DNA from: Melitaea cinxia | Lineage: Eukaryota > Arthropoda > Insecta > Lepidoptera > Nymphalidae | DNA length: 64,000 nt | Reading direction: 5' to 3' | Assembly: GCF_905220565.1 (NCBI RefSeq) | Contig: NC_059417.1 | Location: forward strand, 10,464,518-10,528,517 | Translations under genes and position numbers: made by a program | In this document: piece after piece, positions 32,509 through 43,874 of the stretch | Numbering within the stretch: the first letter of the stretch is position 1 | How the letters are laid out: each line of letters begins with the position of its first letter | The notes under the pieces: generated by a model | What the model saw: the letters and a program-made list of their open reading frames with translations, nothing else | Database searches by the model: none | What the model was told of the DNA's origin: nothing

Positions 32509-32673
32509 GTTCAAATCAACTGCGTATACCGGAATCCCGCGATAATGGAATTTTCCTATCACTAGTGAATTGGGTTCGCCGTATTGAGTCGGACGTAATC
32601 CCGTAAATAGAGCAGTGAGTCTAACACTAATAGGACTTCGGATACCTATAAATGTAGGTACTGTCGGCTTCAT
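32509..32673 (-). CDS. coding exon starting with Met, unrecognised protein
   Basis: On the minus strand ATG at 32673 opens 55 codons that end exactly at a consensus donor, AAC|GTAAGT (intron starts at 32508), so the exon ends in phase 0. The peptide MKPTVPTFIGIRSPISVRLT continues through GLRPTQYGEPNSLVIGKFHY and RGIPVYAVDLN, with varied composition and several G/C third positions in an AT-rich setting. The next 12 codons after the donor are AT-driven, as expected of intron. It is either a first exon or an internal exon whose acceptor overlaps the ATG (CCGACAG lies 9 bases in). No signal peptide or membrane segment. No partner exon found downstream to 31530, where repeats take over; no family recognised. 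Confidence 0.5.
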
Positions 32674-33146
32674 AATATAGATATAACTTCATACAATAAT
32701 TACATGCACATGTAATTGTGCATGTATGTACATGTTGCGGTTTTGTAACAAAATTATATGTATATACTAAATACATATACATAGCACTTGAAATGTCGAC
32801 ACTTTGTTATATGCCCATTTCTACAGCCGGTCATATCGACTGATTTAATAATTAATCAGTTGACAATACATGAAAATTCCGAATTCTTAGTGTTGCAGGC
32901 GTTACGAGTAAAAAGAGCAATTTTTATTTAAAAATTATTATATTTAACTTGTAAAAAACGCAAGTTGTTCTAAAAAGTAACAGGCAAATAATTGTCTATA
33001 AATAAATTTGAATTTTATAATAAGACTGTTTATGCAAAGCATATGACTCCTATTAGATTATACAAACGGTGTTAACAGTGGTTAACTTTAACAAAATGAA
33101 GAAAGTACTCTGCAACCACAGACTTAAGATCCCTTTGCGTATTTGA
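32674..33146. other. presumed upstream region or intron of the minus-strand exon
   Basis: Contains an imperfect palindrome at 32700-32740 (TACATGCACATGTAATTGTG). No TATA-initiator pair that I would defend. Confidence 0.4.
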
Positions 33147-33161
33147 CTTCAACGTTATTAC

Positions 33162-33572
33162 ATCTGGCCCATACTTCTATAGGGATGTGAGGCATGGACT
33201 ATTAAAGAAGAGCCCGAGAAACGAATAGAGACTTTTGAGATGTGGGCATATAGGCGTATGCTAGCCATTAGCTGGACTCACAAGATCACGAACGTGGAAG
33301 TTCTGCGACGCGTCAATCAGAAACGCGAACTTATGCAGACCGTCAAGATGAGAAAAGTCGCATATCTGGGGCACGTGCTTGGGCACGATAGATACGAACT
33401 ATTACAATTAATCATGATGGGAAAAGTTGCTGGTAAACGAGGCGTGGGTCGCAGAGAAAAGTCCTGGCTACGCAACATCTGAGAGTGGACAGGCATCGCG
33501 AGCGCCGCCGAACTCTTTCGCCTCGCGAAGAATAAACCGGAGTATGCCAATCTGATTGCCAACCTTCGCTAG
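33162..33572 (+). pseudogene. RTE-like LINE ORF2 C-terminal fragment
   Basis: Reads IWPILL, TAG, then GCEAWTIKEEPEKRIETFEM, WAYRRMLAISWTHKITNVEV and LGHVLGHDRYELLQLIMMGK, then GRREKSWLRNI, TGA and EWTGIASAAELFRLAKNK, to IANLR and TAG. The order G-C-E-A-W-T, R-(R/K)-M-L-x-I-S-W, then Y-L-G-H-V-L and GKRGVGR is that of RTE-clade endonuclease-reverse transcriptases after the RT domain. Two in-frame stops make it inactive. A GAAGAAGAA-type 3' tail follows to about 33600. Confidence 0.88.
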
Positions 33573-33599
33573 TCGGAGAGGCAGCGATAAGAAGAAGAA

Positions 33600-34370
33600 A
33601 CTAGTCTCGTTAGTGGTCGCCCAGTGTTTGAAATTCGACCATAATTACAATAATAAACGCTTCACACTTAACTTTAATTAATTCCAATTATAAGTTTGAA
33701 AAAAAGATATTGTATATGCGTGTGTGTATCAAATACATGGTAGTGTGTGTAATGTTTTTTCTTTTATTGATTATTTTTATTGCGTCCGTTTAGTTGCGCT
33801 GTCTTTCATGTAGCTACTATAAATAGCTTTTTTAAGTAAAGCTTTTATTTATTAAAATTTATACTAATGATTATTTTAAGGACAACATGGCGAGTTTACT
33901 GCCGATTCTTCTCAGCAAAGCTCACTTACGAATCGATTGTAACTTCACAATAACTTTAAAAAAAATTCTTTAAAATATTATGTAGTCTGTTAAATAACTA
34001 TTAAAAAGTACTTTTAAAACTCGAATACACAAGTTTTTAATTTTTTTTTCCAAATTTTCCAAGGAGTATTTATTGAAAATTATTTGTAACAATGTGAAAC
34101 ATGTTCGAGTGGCCGACAGTACATTATTTATTCATTATATGTATGAGAGTTCGGTAAGAAATTTTTATTAATACACAGATTTATGAGATTATATCATCGT
34201 ATTACACTTGTTAGTCATACGAAATTGTGTTTTTATTTCGAGGAAAATTGTTTTTAAGATTATTTTTTCTTGAAAAAAAGAACTTATTACTTGATATAGA
34301 TTATGAAATTTATTGAGAAGCCTTGATATTTGTTTTGGGTACACTTCTACGTGGCATTTAAAAGAAAAAC
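33600..34370. other. no gene recognised
   Basis: AT-rich. 33840-33990 weakly resembles repeat K (GCCGATTCTTCTCAGCAAAG). Confidence 0.4.
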
Positions 34371-34595
34371 GAGTGTGCTTTAGACCACACGACCGAAGTA
34401 AAACTTCTGCACAATCGGCCTGCATTGTGTCTTAGATATACAAATTGTAACAAGCTATGGGAGAAAGAGAGAAAGCAAATGTGTGTTCGCAACTCTCTGT
34501 CTTGCTCCGTTTGCCTGTATTATCGTAACGCTTTCGTCACGCATTTACCAGCTTACTCCCCAAGTCAGGCTTGGGTTAAGAAGTTTTACTTCAAA
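34371..34595 (+). mobile_element. MITE-E copy 5
   Basis: GAGTGTGCTTTAGACCACAC, a further small hairpin at the left edge, then CGAAGTAAAACTTCTG; right end AAGAAGTTTTACTTCAAAA. The middle is more diverged than in other copies. Confidence 0.85.
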
Positions 34596-34698
34596 ATATG
34601 GAACTCAGAATCAGGCGACTGCTAACTACATAATAGGCATCAAATTGCTCACCTTAAGAACAGACCACCGTGTGTACTTGTCAAAAATATTTATTGGG

Positions 34699-34972
34699 AT
34701 AGGGTACAGCAGGAAGTACGCTGCTGAAAATCTGGACCAACCTGACTGGGCAATTACTTTAACATTACAGCTAAATCCCCCTACTCAATCACCCTGCTCT
34801 CAGGCAGTATTGTGTATCTGTGAGTAAAGCGCCTAGACCTCAAAGGCCTGGGGGGGGATCGGGCGTCGGCAACACGCTTACGTTGCTTCTGGTGTTGAAA
34901 GCATACGTTGGCTGTGGTAACCGCTTCTAATCAGCCGGGCCGTATCCTTGCTTGCAAACCTAGTAATATAAA
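34699..34972 (+). repeat. retro-C copy, diverged
   Basis: GATAGGGTACAGCAGGAAG through CGGCAACACGCTTACGTTGC to GCAAACCTAGTAATATAAAA. Confidence 0.8.
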
Positions 34973-35248
34973 ACAATATCTTTTTATCCCGACATCTGAA
35001 TTTGGGATAGCTTCTGAGAAGGAAAATTGTACTCTACATTTCAATAATGGTGACGTCTTTGTCGGACTCTTTTATCAATATCATTAACGCTTGAGAAATA
35101 TCAACATCTTTATAAATAATGTATTTTTGGCGTCAATAGTAATTGTGATACAATTCTAAATATTATTATAATGAGGAATATTCAGTCAAGTGCTCTTAGA
35201 TACATTTTTTGTTGATATAAACGCCTCACAAATGTATAACCACTTGGT
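34973..35248. other. no feature seen
   Basis: AT-rich. Confidence 0.5.
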
Positions 35249-35259
35249 ATCATTTAAAT

Positions 35260-35613
35260 GAATAAAGTACTATGTGTAATGTAAATGTACTGTGTGGCTA
35301 CGGTACTAAAGAATATAGCCACCCCTTCTCTTCCCGTGGGTGTCGTAAGATGCGACTAAGGAATAACACAGTTCCGCTACCACCTTGGAACTTAAAAGTT
35401 GACCGGTGGCGGGATAACCATCCAACTGCTGGCTTTGAAATACACAGGCCGAAGATGGGCAGCAGCGTCTTCGGTGCGACAAAGCCAGCCTTGCGGACAC
35501 CAACCCGCCTGCCCAGCGTGGTGACTATTGGTAACACACATGAGTTCACGCATTTTTGGCGCGAACTTGTGGAGGCCTATGTCCAGAAGTGGACTGTATA
35601 GGCTGTAATGATG
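35260..35613 (+). repeat. SINE-B copy with TSD
   Basis: ATCATTTAAAT (11 bp) at 35249-35259 and 35614-35624. The family 5' end CTGTGTGGCTACGG begins at about 35290, so about 30 bp of extra sequence lies between the duplication and the family start. Confidence 0.88.
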
Positions 35614-35723
35614 ATCATTTAAATATTTTTGTACGAATACGAGTAAATCCTTGAGTGAGAGATCATCCTTTGTAGGACGAAGAAAGAAAACTCATCGAAA
35701 TAAAAAAATAGAAAAAATAGAAT

Positions 35724-35863
35724 AGAAAGGTGTTGCGTGTCATGTAGTCCCGTTTAAATTTAATCAAGATCTGACAAGTACTTTTCGGGCTTTATCTCTA
35801 ATAATGCGTATTTACTTTACAATTTTTTCGTCGATCAACGTTGTATAAACCGGATAACTTTTT
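35724..35863 (+). repeat. elem-I internal fragment
   Basis: GAAAGGTGTTGCGTGTCATG through TTTTTTCGTCGATCAACGTT to CCGGATAACTTTTTA, where a pentamer array begins. Confidence 0.7.
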
Positions 35864-35924
35864 AGAATAGAAAAGAATAGAAAAGAATATAACAGAATAG
35901 AATAGAACAGAACAGAACAGAATA
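35864..35924. repeat. short AATAG/AACAG pentamer array
   Basis: Twelve imperfect pentamers of the same kind as the large arrays at 59559 and 60277, again next to a Helitron end. Confidence 0.85.
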
Positions 35925-35934
35925 TTACTCCTTA

Positions 35935-36137
35935 TTACCTCAGTTATCTGCCAATGAATGTCCCATCAAAATCGGTCAAGCCGTTTCAGAGATTAGCCGG
36001 AACAAACAGACAAGCAGACAGACAAAAATTACAAAAAAAGTTATTTTGTTATTTCCCCGTACATAAATATGAATTTAGTTAAAAGCGGTTATTTAAATAT
36101 TACAAACAGACACTCCAATTTTATTTATTTGTATAGA
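35935..36137 (-). mobile_element. Helitron 5' part (H2-like)
   Basis: On the minus strand it starts TCTATACAAATAAATAAAAT and continues TGGAGTGTCTGTTTGT. The inner part carries CAAAATCGGTCAAGCCGTTT. Shared with 40136-40722 and 44802-45004. Confidence 0.7.
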
Positions 36138-36163
36138 TATAGATTAGCTAATAAAAATCTTTC

Positions 36164-36231
36164 ATCACTTCAGCCTAAAATGGCGTGACTCGTGTGTTTT
36201 GCCCATAGTCACCACGCTGGGCAAGCGGGTT
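36164..36231 (-). repeat. SINE-B fragment
   Basis: Internally deleted antisense piece with GCCCATAGTCACCACGCTGG. Confidence 0.75.
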
Positions 36232-36628
36232 ATTAAAAATCTTTGATACATTAATAATGTGTACTTAATCAATTTTTATGGTTGTATAGAACCCTTGTCA
36301 AGTCTTGTACTTAACTGATCTTAAAAAGTTTTCACAACTTTTTTCAAACACAAAACACAAAAAAAAAATTTAATCCAGCCTCAGAACGGAACACTAAACG
36401 AAGCAACAGATAGTAGAATTTCACATAAAAGTTACGGCGTATTGTTCTCGAATAAACGGAAAAACAATCCTAGTTAGCGATTTTCAAATTACGATCAGAA
36501 ACTGATTTTATCGCTGCATTTTGAATTCGCTATGGAGTGTCGACTTCACTTTGAACGAATATTTGTTTTTGATCTTGGTGTTGTTTAAAATCTAACTAAA
36601 ATTAAAATTGAACTCGAAAGTTTTTGTC
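36232..36628. other. no feature seen
   Basis: AT-rich. Confidence 0.5.
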
Positions 36629-36741
36629 TTTTTTTTATACAATCAACCAAGTCAGGAAACAAGCGTACGACTCACTTAACGGTAAGTGATTACCATAAGT
36701 CATGCCTGCAACACCAGAAGCATCACAAGCGCGTTGCCGAC
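36629..36741 (-). repeat. retro-C 3' fragment
   Basis: AACAAGCGTACGACTCACTT through AAGCGCGTTGCCGACC. Confidence 0.75.
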
Positions 36742-37710
36742 CGTACCAGGTGTATTTTCAGATAAGAAACAAGTACTCGTAGATAGTAATACCTCTGCAC
36801 CTGGTGGAAATCGAAGCCGCAACCATTGGTGTAGGTAAAGCCTTTTACACCAGAACGTTTAATACTAAACGGGAACTAATTGATCAAAATGCAATATTTA
36901 CCTGAACATTAGCATTTACAATTGCAAATTATTGTTACTGTTCATTCCCGCACTAAGCAAGAACTCATTTTTACTAGTTATAATTAGTTCATATCAGTTC
37001 ATACTAATTCACACTAGATTAACCACATAGTAAAAAAGCTATAAGTTAGTAAAAAGATATCACTACATAAGCATAGGTATTAAAAACTTTTAAAAATAAT
37101 AAGTATGAAAAACTTCGAAATATACAACAAATCTACTTTACTTTACCAGACGTAACCAGTTATTTCTGGTTATGATAAATGGATCCGGTTTAAACTAGTT
37201 TAATCTAGTAACATTACATTCAAACTAAAAACGTAACGTATGAACTGGTCACGATGCCGATGCATAGAATATCAGTCAAGAGAGCAGTGTTTTTATACAT
37301 TTTTAATATATTTTAGGTTTGTTAAAACGAATGTTATCTGACTTCTATATATTCTATAAAACTTAATCGGCACAATGTATGTGCGCGCATAACTTTCGAA
37401 CTGTTAGGAGCCTCAGAGAGTCTTTTTAAAAAAAAGGAAACAAAATTTATTTTTAAAGCACACGTCTAGCGCGGATGGAAGATGGGAATGAGACTGACTG
37501 TGGAGGATAAGTAACAACACCTGCTAAAGGACAAAAGTACTGAATAGGCAGAATAGGAGTGCTGAATAGGGAATAAGGGTAACTGATCAGGATTATAACA
37601 GAACGACTGCACTAAATCCGATAATTCTTCTTTTTGTATTCAAGAAAACATCTCATCGAAAAAGTTGAGTTCCGTGGTAAAAAGGAAAAGGGCTTAAGAA
37701 TAAAAAAAAA
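36742..37710. other. no gene recognised
   Basis: A possible tRNA-SINE scrap at 36790-36870 (ATCGAAGCCGCAACCATTGG). Otherwise AT-rich with short ACTAGTTTAA-type repeats near 37190. Confidence 0.4.
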
Positions 37711-37899
37711 CGAGTGTGCTTTAAACCACACGAGTGAAATAAATCCTACGAAACGTAACTCTCTCTCTTTCTATTTTCACTAAATTATATCTCTCCTCTC
37801 AACTTCCGTTCGCCTCGCCCGATCATACTTTTCGCAACGCTCTCGTGACGCATTCACCAGCTTACTCAAGTCAAGCGTGCATAAAGAAGTTTTACTTCG
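37711..37899 (+). mobile_element. MITE-E copy 6
   Basis: CGAGTGTGCTTTAAACCACA at the left, core CGCCTCGCCCGATCATACTT, right end AAAGAAGTTTTACTTCG. The left hairpin is damaged. Confidence 0.85.
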
Positions 37900-38008
37900 A
37901 TAAATATATTTTATCTATTGGATACCATTATACGTCAGATTATGTATGTGTAATCCGCTATGGACATTTGTATTTGTTCAAATATTTGTTTCCAGGTTGG
38001 TTGTCCCT

Positions 38009-38200
38009 TTTTGTGGGTCTCTCCACGAGAGCACGTTAGACTATAGGTACGAGTTGTATACACCTAATAGCAATCGCTACTCATAATAGGGGAATATATC
38101 CGGCAACCCAAAGAGGAGCAGTGTGGAGGATTAAACTCTAATTCTTCTCCTACATGGAGAAAGAGGCCTATGTCCAGCAATGGGATGTTACAGGCTGAAT
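38009..38200 (+). repeat. SINE-A 3' part
   Basis: GGGTCTCTCCACGAGAGCAC through GGCCTATGTCCAGCAATGGG to ACAGGCTGAA. Confidence 0.85.
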
Positions 38201-38209
38201 ATATATATA

Positions 38210-38494
38210 TTTTTTTTTATATCACTAGGTCGGCAAACAAGCGTACGGCTCACCTGATGGTAAGCGATTACCGTAGCTTATAGACGCCTACAATACCAGA
38301 AGCATCGAAAGCGCGTTGCCGACCAAATCCCCAATCCCCCCCAGAAGCTCTGGTCACCTTACTCACCAACAGGAACACAATACTGCTTGAAAACAGTATT
38401 ATTTAGCTGTGGTCTTCTGTAAGGTCGAGGTACTACCCCTGTCGGGCTGCTCCATATTTTGAGCAGGAAATTCCTGCTGTGCCCTACCTCAGTT
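38210..38494 (-). repeat. retro-C copy, full length
   Basis: Antisense from TTTTTTTTATATCACTAGG to CTGTGCCCTACCTCAG. The best-preserved copy here. Confidence 0.9.
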
Positions 38495-38953
38495 AAAATA
38501 GTGATCGCGAAATAAAAATACCATTATACAACTAATTACTGTCCCGTTTAATTTAGAATATATGGTACGTGCATATCTTTAGTCATTATAACGTCCATAT
38601 TAGAGCCCTTAAATCGTATGGAAACGATGAAAATACACATAACGATGCTGAAACAAAAATATACATTTTTCGTTATCATTTCAAATTGAAACTCATCAGA
38701 ACGGAAGAGCATGGAACAATAGAGCAATTGAGTAGAACATTTTTTCCTTAATGTTACATTGATACTATAGCGTTTGAAATTTTTTGGTTCAAATTTCATT
38801 TAATAGCCAACAGGATACGACAACGATAACAGGTGGCAGGATAGCAAAATTTCGACAATAATGTCTTTTGATTTTGTTTATTTAATATTTTAAAAGTTTA
38901 TGAACGTAAATTTCAAAAGACAAACTTAACAGAGAGCTAGTCTTATAACTAAT
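38495..38953. other. no gene recognised
   Basis: Open frames on both strands (38548-38799, 38569-38751) overlap each other without splice context. Confidence 0.45.
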
Positions 38954-38964
38954 AGTGATTTCTT

Positions 38965-39361
38965 CATCACCATCAAGTCCTATGTCCCCTGGATGGGGCA
39001 GGGCGTCCACAGTACTCTGCCATCTCGCTCGTTCTTGGGCTATCAGCTTCATCTCGGGCTAGGAAAGCCCGACATTCTTCATCTCCGCGGTGACGGAGCG
39101 ACGCCACGTTTGCTTGGGGCGGTTACGTTTCCTTTTCCCTTGAGGAATCCATTCTAGGGCCTGTCTCGGTATGTGAGAGGAATCCCTTCGGAGGGTGTGA
39201 TCAATCCATACCCATTTACGCCGCTTTATCTGGTGGCCGATTGGGATCTCCTTACAAAGTTTCATCAGGTGGTCGTTTAATATTTTTTCGGGCCACCAGA
39301 TGCCAATGATCTGACGTAGGCATCGGTTGATGAAGACTTGGATTAGATTGAATCCAATCCA
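38965..39361 (-). pseudogene. RTE-like LINE fragment with TSD
   Basis: AGTGATTTCTT (11 bp) at 38954-38964 and 39362-39372. The minus strand reads QVFINRCLRQIIGIWWPEKI, then MKLCKEIPIGHQIKRRKWVW, IDHTLRRDSSHIPRQALEWI, PQGKRKRNRPKQTWRRSV and EMKNVGLS, then TAG where tryptophan is usual, then QERARWQSTVDALPHPG. The run C-L-x-x-I-x-x-I-x-W-P and R-K-W-x-W-I-x-H-T-L-R-R is typical of the C-terminal part of one RTE group. This is a different subfamily from the fragments at 30191 and 33162. Confidence 0.88.
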
Positions 39362-39419
39362 AGTGATTTCTTACATATATATAATTTTTTTTGTTCAGTC
39401 TTGTGTATAGCAATAAAGT

Positions 39420-39642
39420 TTAGCCGACTGTCCCTTTGGCGTAGTTTACAGTGACTCTATTTTTTGCTCTGTGGGACGTGGGTTTTATTATTTTCCCGTG
39501 TCTTGGTGTAATTATGTATTAATTTATATATGTATTATTTATATGTATAGTAATAAAATCATATCTACCTATATCAGTCGGTTGTTACTTACAACACAGG
39601 CATAAAGTTGCATCTTAGAAACGGTTGGCCGTATATATATGT
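39420..39642 (+). repeat. SINE-D copy
   Basis: GTTTAGCCGACTGTCCCTTT head, diverged box B, CTATATCAGTCGGTTGTTAC middle. Confidence 0.8.
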
Positions 39643-39712
39643 TTCAAGATATATCTATATTTAATTAGGTTAGGATTATAATCATTAATTTTTTAATTTA
39701 ACTAAAATAAAA

Positions 39713-40018
39713 TCTAAAATATAAAATTCTCATGTCGCGGTGTTTGTAAACTCCTCCGAAACGGCTTGACTGATTCTCATGAAATTTTGTGTGCATATTG
39801 GGTAGGTCTGAGAATCAAACAGCATCTATTTTTCATCCCCCTAAATGTTAAGCGTAGTCCACCCCAATTTTTTTAACATTTTATAAATTATTTATTTTTT
39901 ATTTTATTGTGATTTGGTGTTAAAAAATATATACAACCCTAAATGTTCACCCTTCTACCACCAACCCCTATTTCTTAATAGCGTTTAGCGGCAAGACAAC
40001 GTTTGGCGGGTCAGCTAG
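39713..40018 (+). mobile_element. non-autonomous Helitron, family H1
   Basis: A|TCTAAAATATAAAATTCTC at the left and GGCGGGTCAGCTAG|T at the right, aligned end to end with 12130-12421. Confidence 0.88.
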
Positions 40019-40135
40019 TAACTTTAAAAAGTACAAATAAAGTGAACGACAAATAACGAATTAGGATTTTATTTTAACTTTGTGATAACTATGTTCATTT
40101 AAAACGTTTGAGTGCTCAGTGTGTCGCGCAGTAAG

Positions 40136-40722
40136 CCTAAGTTACTTCTTATTATATCAACTATCTGCCAGTGAAAGTTCCGTCAAAATCGGTCCAGCCG
40201 TTTCAGAGATTAGCCGAAACAAACAGACAGACAGACAGACGACAGATTGACAAAAATTATAAAAAATGTTATTTTATTATATGTACCGTATTACATACAT
40301 ATTAATTTAGTAAAAAGCGGTTATTTTAATATTACTAATAGACACTCCAATTTTGTTCCAATTAATAGTGCTGTGTGGCTACGGCACCAAAGAATTTAGC
40401 CACCCCCTCTCTTCCCGTGGGTGTCGTAAGAGGCGACTAAGGGATAACAAGGTTCCACAACCACCTTGGGACTTATGAAGTCGACCGATGGCGGGATAAC
40501 CATCCAACTGCTGGCTTTGAAATACACAGGCCGAAGACGGGCAGCAGCGTCTTCGGTGCGACAAAGCCAGTACTGCGGTCACCAACCCGCCTGCCCAGCG
40601 TAGTGACTATGGGCAAAACACATGAGTTCACGTTATTTTTGGCGTAAACTTGTGGAGGCCTATGTCCAGCAGTGGACTGTATAGGCTGTAATGATGACTC
40701 CAATTTTATTTATTTTTATGGA
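40136..40722 (-). mobile_element. Helitron 5' part split by a SINE-B
   Basis: Same family as 35935-36137. SINE-B (40369-40696) sits inside it, flanked by ACTCCAATTTT at 40344-40354 and 40697-40707, which dates the SINE as later. Confidence 0.8.
40369..40696 (+). repeat. SINE-B, full length, inside a Helitron
   Basis: From TGCTGTGTGGCTACGGC to GGCTGTAATGATG. Fourteen extra bases lie between the left target duplication and the family start. Confidence 0.92.
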
Positions 40723-41617
40723 TAAGTGTATAAGCTAAACTCGTCTAATTTATGTTCATCTCAATCTAACTCCACTCAAATCAAATTACTGATAAGGTTA
40801 ATTACAGAAATATTACTATTAGTCGCTGCATAAATATTTTTAAAAGGTAAAATATAAATAGATAGATGTTTCCAGCTGAGTGATTTTCATCTTAATTCAG
40901 TGCCGTGGTATCACAGATTTAATAATAGTTCCCGGGAGGCTGCGTGTCTCGAGCACGGCACGTGCAAATGAAACAGCCCGACTTAGACTTGAGCCGACTG
41001 AACGCTCGTTTGCTACTAAACTAGAGTGACTATACGTTATTTTTTATCGGGACAAATATAAATCTATACAAAAGACAATCAATTTATGTACGTCTTAGAC
41101 GCGTTCCGAAACCTGTGGTATTCTTGGAACGTAAGTTGATACTTAACCCATTACTATTCGTGTAAAGCCGTATCAATAGCTAGTCTATGATAAACGTCTC
41201 AAACTTTAATTATAAATGGTATGCCTATATTATAAAAATCACTTATCTCTCTAACATCAATCATCAATAAATCATCTTTTGGATTAAGATATTTTTTTTC
41301 GATATTTTGTAAAGCAACAATCGTGAACATCATACACTTAATGACTTCTAAAAGAATGAGAATTTAAGTTGTACCAACACTACAGAAATGACCAGACAAA
41401 ATCCTTAATAATGAAGAACCATCGTCACCCTATCAGATTGTATGTATGTGCACTGTTTTATCAACACCTGTCGTTACTTGCTTTAATTATTCTACTAAAC
41501 TGTTTCTGATTGTGTTGAAATAAACGATTAATTTGGATTTATTAGTGTCTCCTAACGAAACAGTCTTGGTACATCTCATTAAGAAAACAGATTTAAGTTT
41601 GTATGTTTCAACGCTAC
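40723..41617. other. no gene recognised
   Basis: AT-rich. A GC-richer patch at 40925-41000 (GGGAGGCTGCGTGTCTCGAG) has no open frame worth calling. Confidence 0.45.
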
Positions 41618-41736
41618 TCAGAGTAGGGAATATATCCAATAACACGCAGTGGAGTAGCGTGGTAAGTTTCGCTTCGACCCTTCTCCTACACGGAGAAAGA
41701 GGCCTATGCCCAGCAGTGGTATGTAACAGGCTGAAT
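41618..41736 (+). repeat. SINE-A 3' fragment
   Basis: AGAGTAGGGAATATATCCAA through GGCCTATGCCCAGCAGTGG to CAGGCTGAA. Confidence 0.82.
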
Positions 41737-41764
41737 CGTGTGTTTCAAAACAAGTTTTAAGAAG

Positions 41765-41820
41765 TAACATAACAACATAACATAACAATAAACTTTATTG
41801 TACACCAAAACAGAAATAAT
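41765..41820 (-). repeat. LINE-type tail
   Basis: AACTTTATTGTACACCAAAA is the complement of the tail at 32355; short (AACAT)n run beside it. Confidence 0.5.
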
Positions 41821-42092
41821 ACATATCAGATTGGTTGCAACAAAGTATCAAAGTATCATAAGTATATCCGAAGTCCGATAGAATTCTTTTTTTATTAAAA
41901 ACGTGACTTAGAAAAAATAGGCTTTAGTAAATATATAATAATAATTTAATTCAGACATATGTCCATATTTTTGTTAGTTACATTTTTTTCCTAAACTATG
42001 TTAGTTTTAACAATTGTGACAAAACAAATTATACCAAATCAAAATCACACTAAAATCAAAATCAATATACTAAAATTCATTTTATATTACAA

Positions 42093-42255
42093 GGCGAGGC
42101 AGGCCCAAGCTCAGATGGTTGGACGGCGTCGAACAAGACATCAAGACGTTGCGAATAACAAGTTGGAGAAGGAATGCCTCTAACAGATCGGACTGGAGAG
42201 CTTTGCTGGGCCAGGCTAAGGCCCACCCGCGGCTGTAATGCCTCAGATGATGATG
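42093..42255 (+). pseudogene. LINE C-terminal fragment with perfect TSD
   Basis: ATTTTATATTACAA (14 bp) at 42079-42092 and 42256-42269. The insert reads RGRPKLRWLDGVEQDIKTLR, then ITSWRRNASNRSDWRALLGQ and AKAHPRL, then TAA, and ends in GATGATGATG. G-R-P-x-x-R-W-x-D-x-V-x-x-D followed by A-x-(D/N)-R-x-x-W-R is the end of a non-LTR retrotransposon protein. Only 163 bp long, one of the shortest 5'-truncated insertions here, yet its reading frame is intact. Confidence 0.9.
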
Positions 42256-42269
42256 ATTTTATATTACAA

Positions 42270-43639
42270 TATTATATGTCAGAATCAAAACAGTAAGGGC
42301 CTATTATACAGGCTTAAATAAAGTTTATCTAGCACATAAGCTCTAAGTTTCTTGGTGAAAATGAAAATATTATCAAAACTTTTATGTGTTTGATACCATT
42401 AAACATTAGATAACTTAATCAGACCCAATAATACAAGCTCGTAAGTATCAGAACAATCTGGTACGTTCTGAAATTGAATGCAAGTGACACGGTAAAGCAA
42501 AGCTAGTTAATATAATGACACCTGACCTACCTATACAACCTAACATAACACCTATTATTCTATACATTATGTATGTTATGTAGAATAGAAACCTGATATC
42601 AACACACGTCACACATTAATGGATTTGTCTGAGATTTCACTAGAAATGTACGTAGCAGTTTACTTATAACAAAATAGGAATAACAATAAACAACAAATAC
42701 ACATATTCTTTACAATAAAAATGGACAAGAGAAACAAAAAATGTGCGTTGTCGTTATGAGAGATCTCTTCCAAACAACATCTTGGCAAATGATATCAAGA
42801 TAATAAAGACGAAAGAAGATATATAAAGATCATAAATTAAATTTATAATGTTAAACAACGCCATACTAGAAAAAAACAGATATTGAATTTTGATATTTAA
42901 AATAATCCGAAAGAAAACAAATTGTTTTCAATGCAAATCCGATTTTGATAAATTTTGTAAATCATATCAACAATTTTAGAGATCGCATATTTTATTGAAA
43001 GAATGATTTTACATTTGGTTCATTATAAACTGAAAACTTAAGGTATATGCATAAAAATTATTAAGCTCGTCTTTTTTTAAAGTTGGTAAAAGGACAGTTC
43101 ATTCTTCTTGAATAAGATGATGAACAGGTAAGTCCTGTCTGGAAATTATTAATGTGCCGGCAAAACCTTCGATCTGACCTTAGGGAATACGGGGAATTTT
43201 CTCGTGGGTTTTCCGGCCCTATGTGAAAAAGTTCTTTTCTGATCTTTTTTCTCTTAATTGCATGTCTTAGTAAGAATACTATATGTAATCAGGTCAGGTC
43301 AAGCCATGTGGAGATATTTAAGGATTACAAAGTACGGAAATTGTACAATCATTATGAAATAAACAATCGAATTTCTTACTCTTAAGTTAATAGTTATTTT
43401 TACTTTTTAAGGAATCTCGCGGTTATTACTATTATCGTAAAATAAATTTTAGATCAAAGTCAGAGATCAAAGACAAGGACCAAAGCTCCAGCAAGTCTTT
43501 CCTATATTTTCTATTATATTAAAAAAGATCTTCAATATCTATGTGTTCCATCAAACAAAAAAACGTTTAAAGGCGTTGGAAGGTATCAATCTTAAAGATT
43601 GCCTGGAGAGAGCCTGGTTAAAAACTATATGTAAATTCC
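42270..43639. other. no gene recognised
   Basis: AT-rich. A short elem-I-like scrap at about 43070-43100. Confidence 0.45.
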
Positions 43640-43819
43640 TACAAAAAATTTTCATATCAAAAATTTCGATCTAGCGGGTACATCGTTCCATAGCTTTATT
43701 AGCTAAAGCATCGAGACGGTAAGTCGAAGATGCTGGTTCGATCCCCGCTGAAACGGTCGATTTTTGATACGATATTAAAAAATGTTTAGAACTTCCTAAT
43801 GTGTGGGTAACACAAAAAT
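43640..43819. repeat. repeat J copy
   Basis: ATTTCGATCTAGCGGGTACA, GCTGGTTCGATCCCCGCTGA (box-B-like) and CCTAATGTGTGGGTAACACA are shared with 50095-50655. The GGTTCGATCCCCGC block suggests a tRNA-derived SINE. Confidence 0.6.
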
Positions 43820-43874
43820 GGATCGTATGAATCACATCGAAGGAAGGAAGGAAAGGAGTTTCAGGAAGTTCCAG

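Noticed and set aside
43710..43760. tRNA-like GGTTCGATCCCCGC block as a tRNA gene
   Set aside because: Shared with the dispersed repeat J, with no matching acceptor stem seen.
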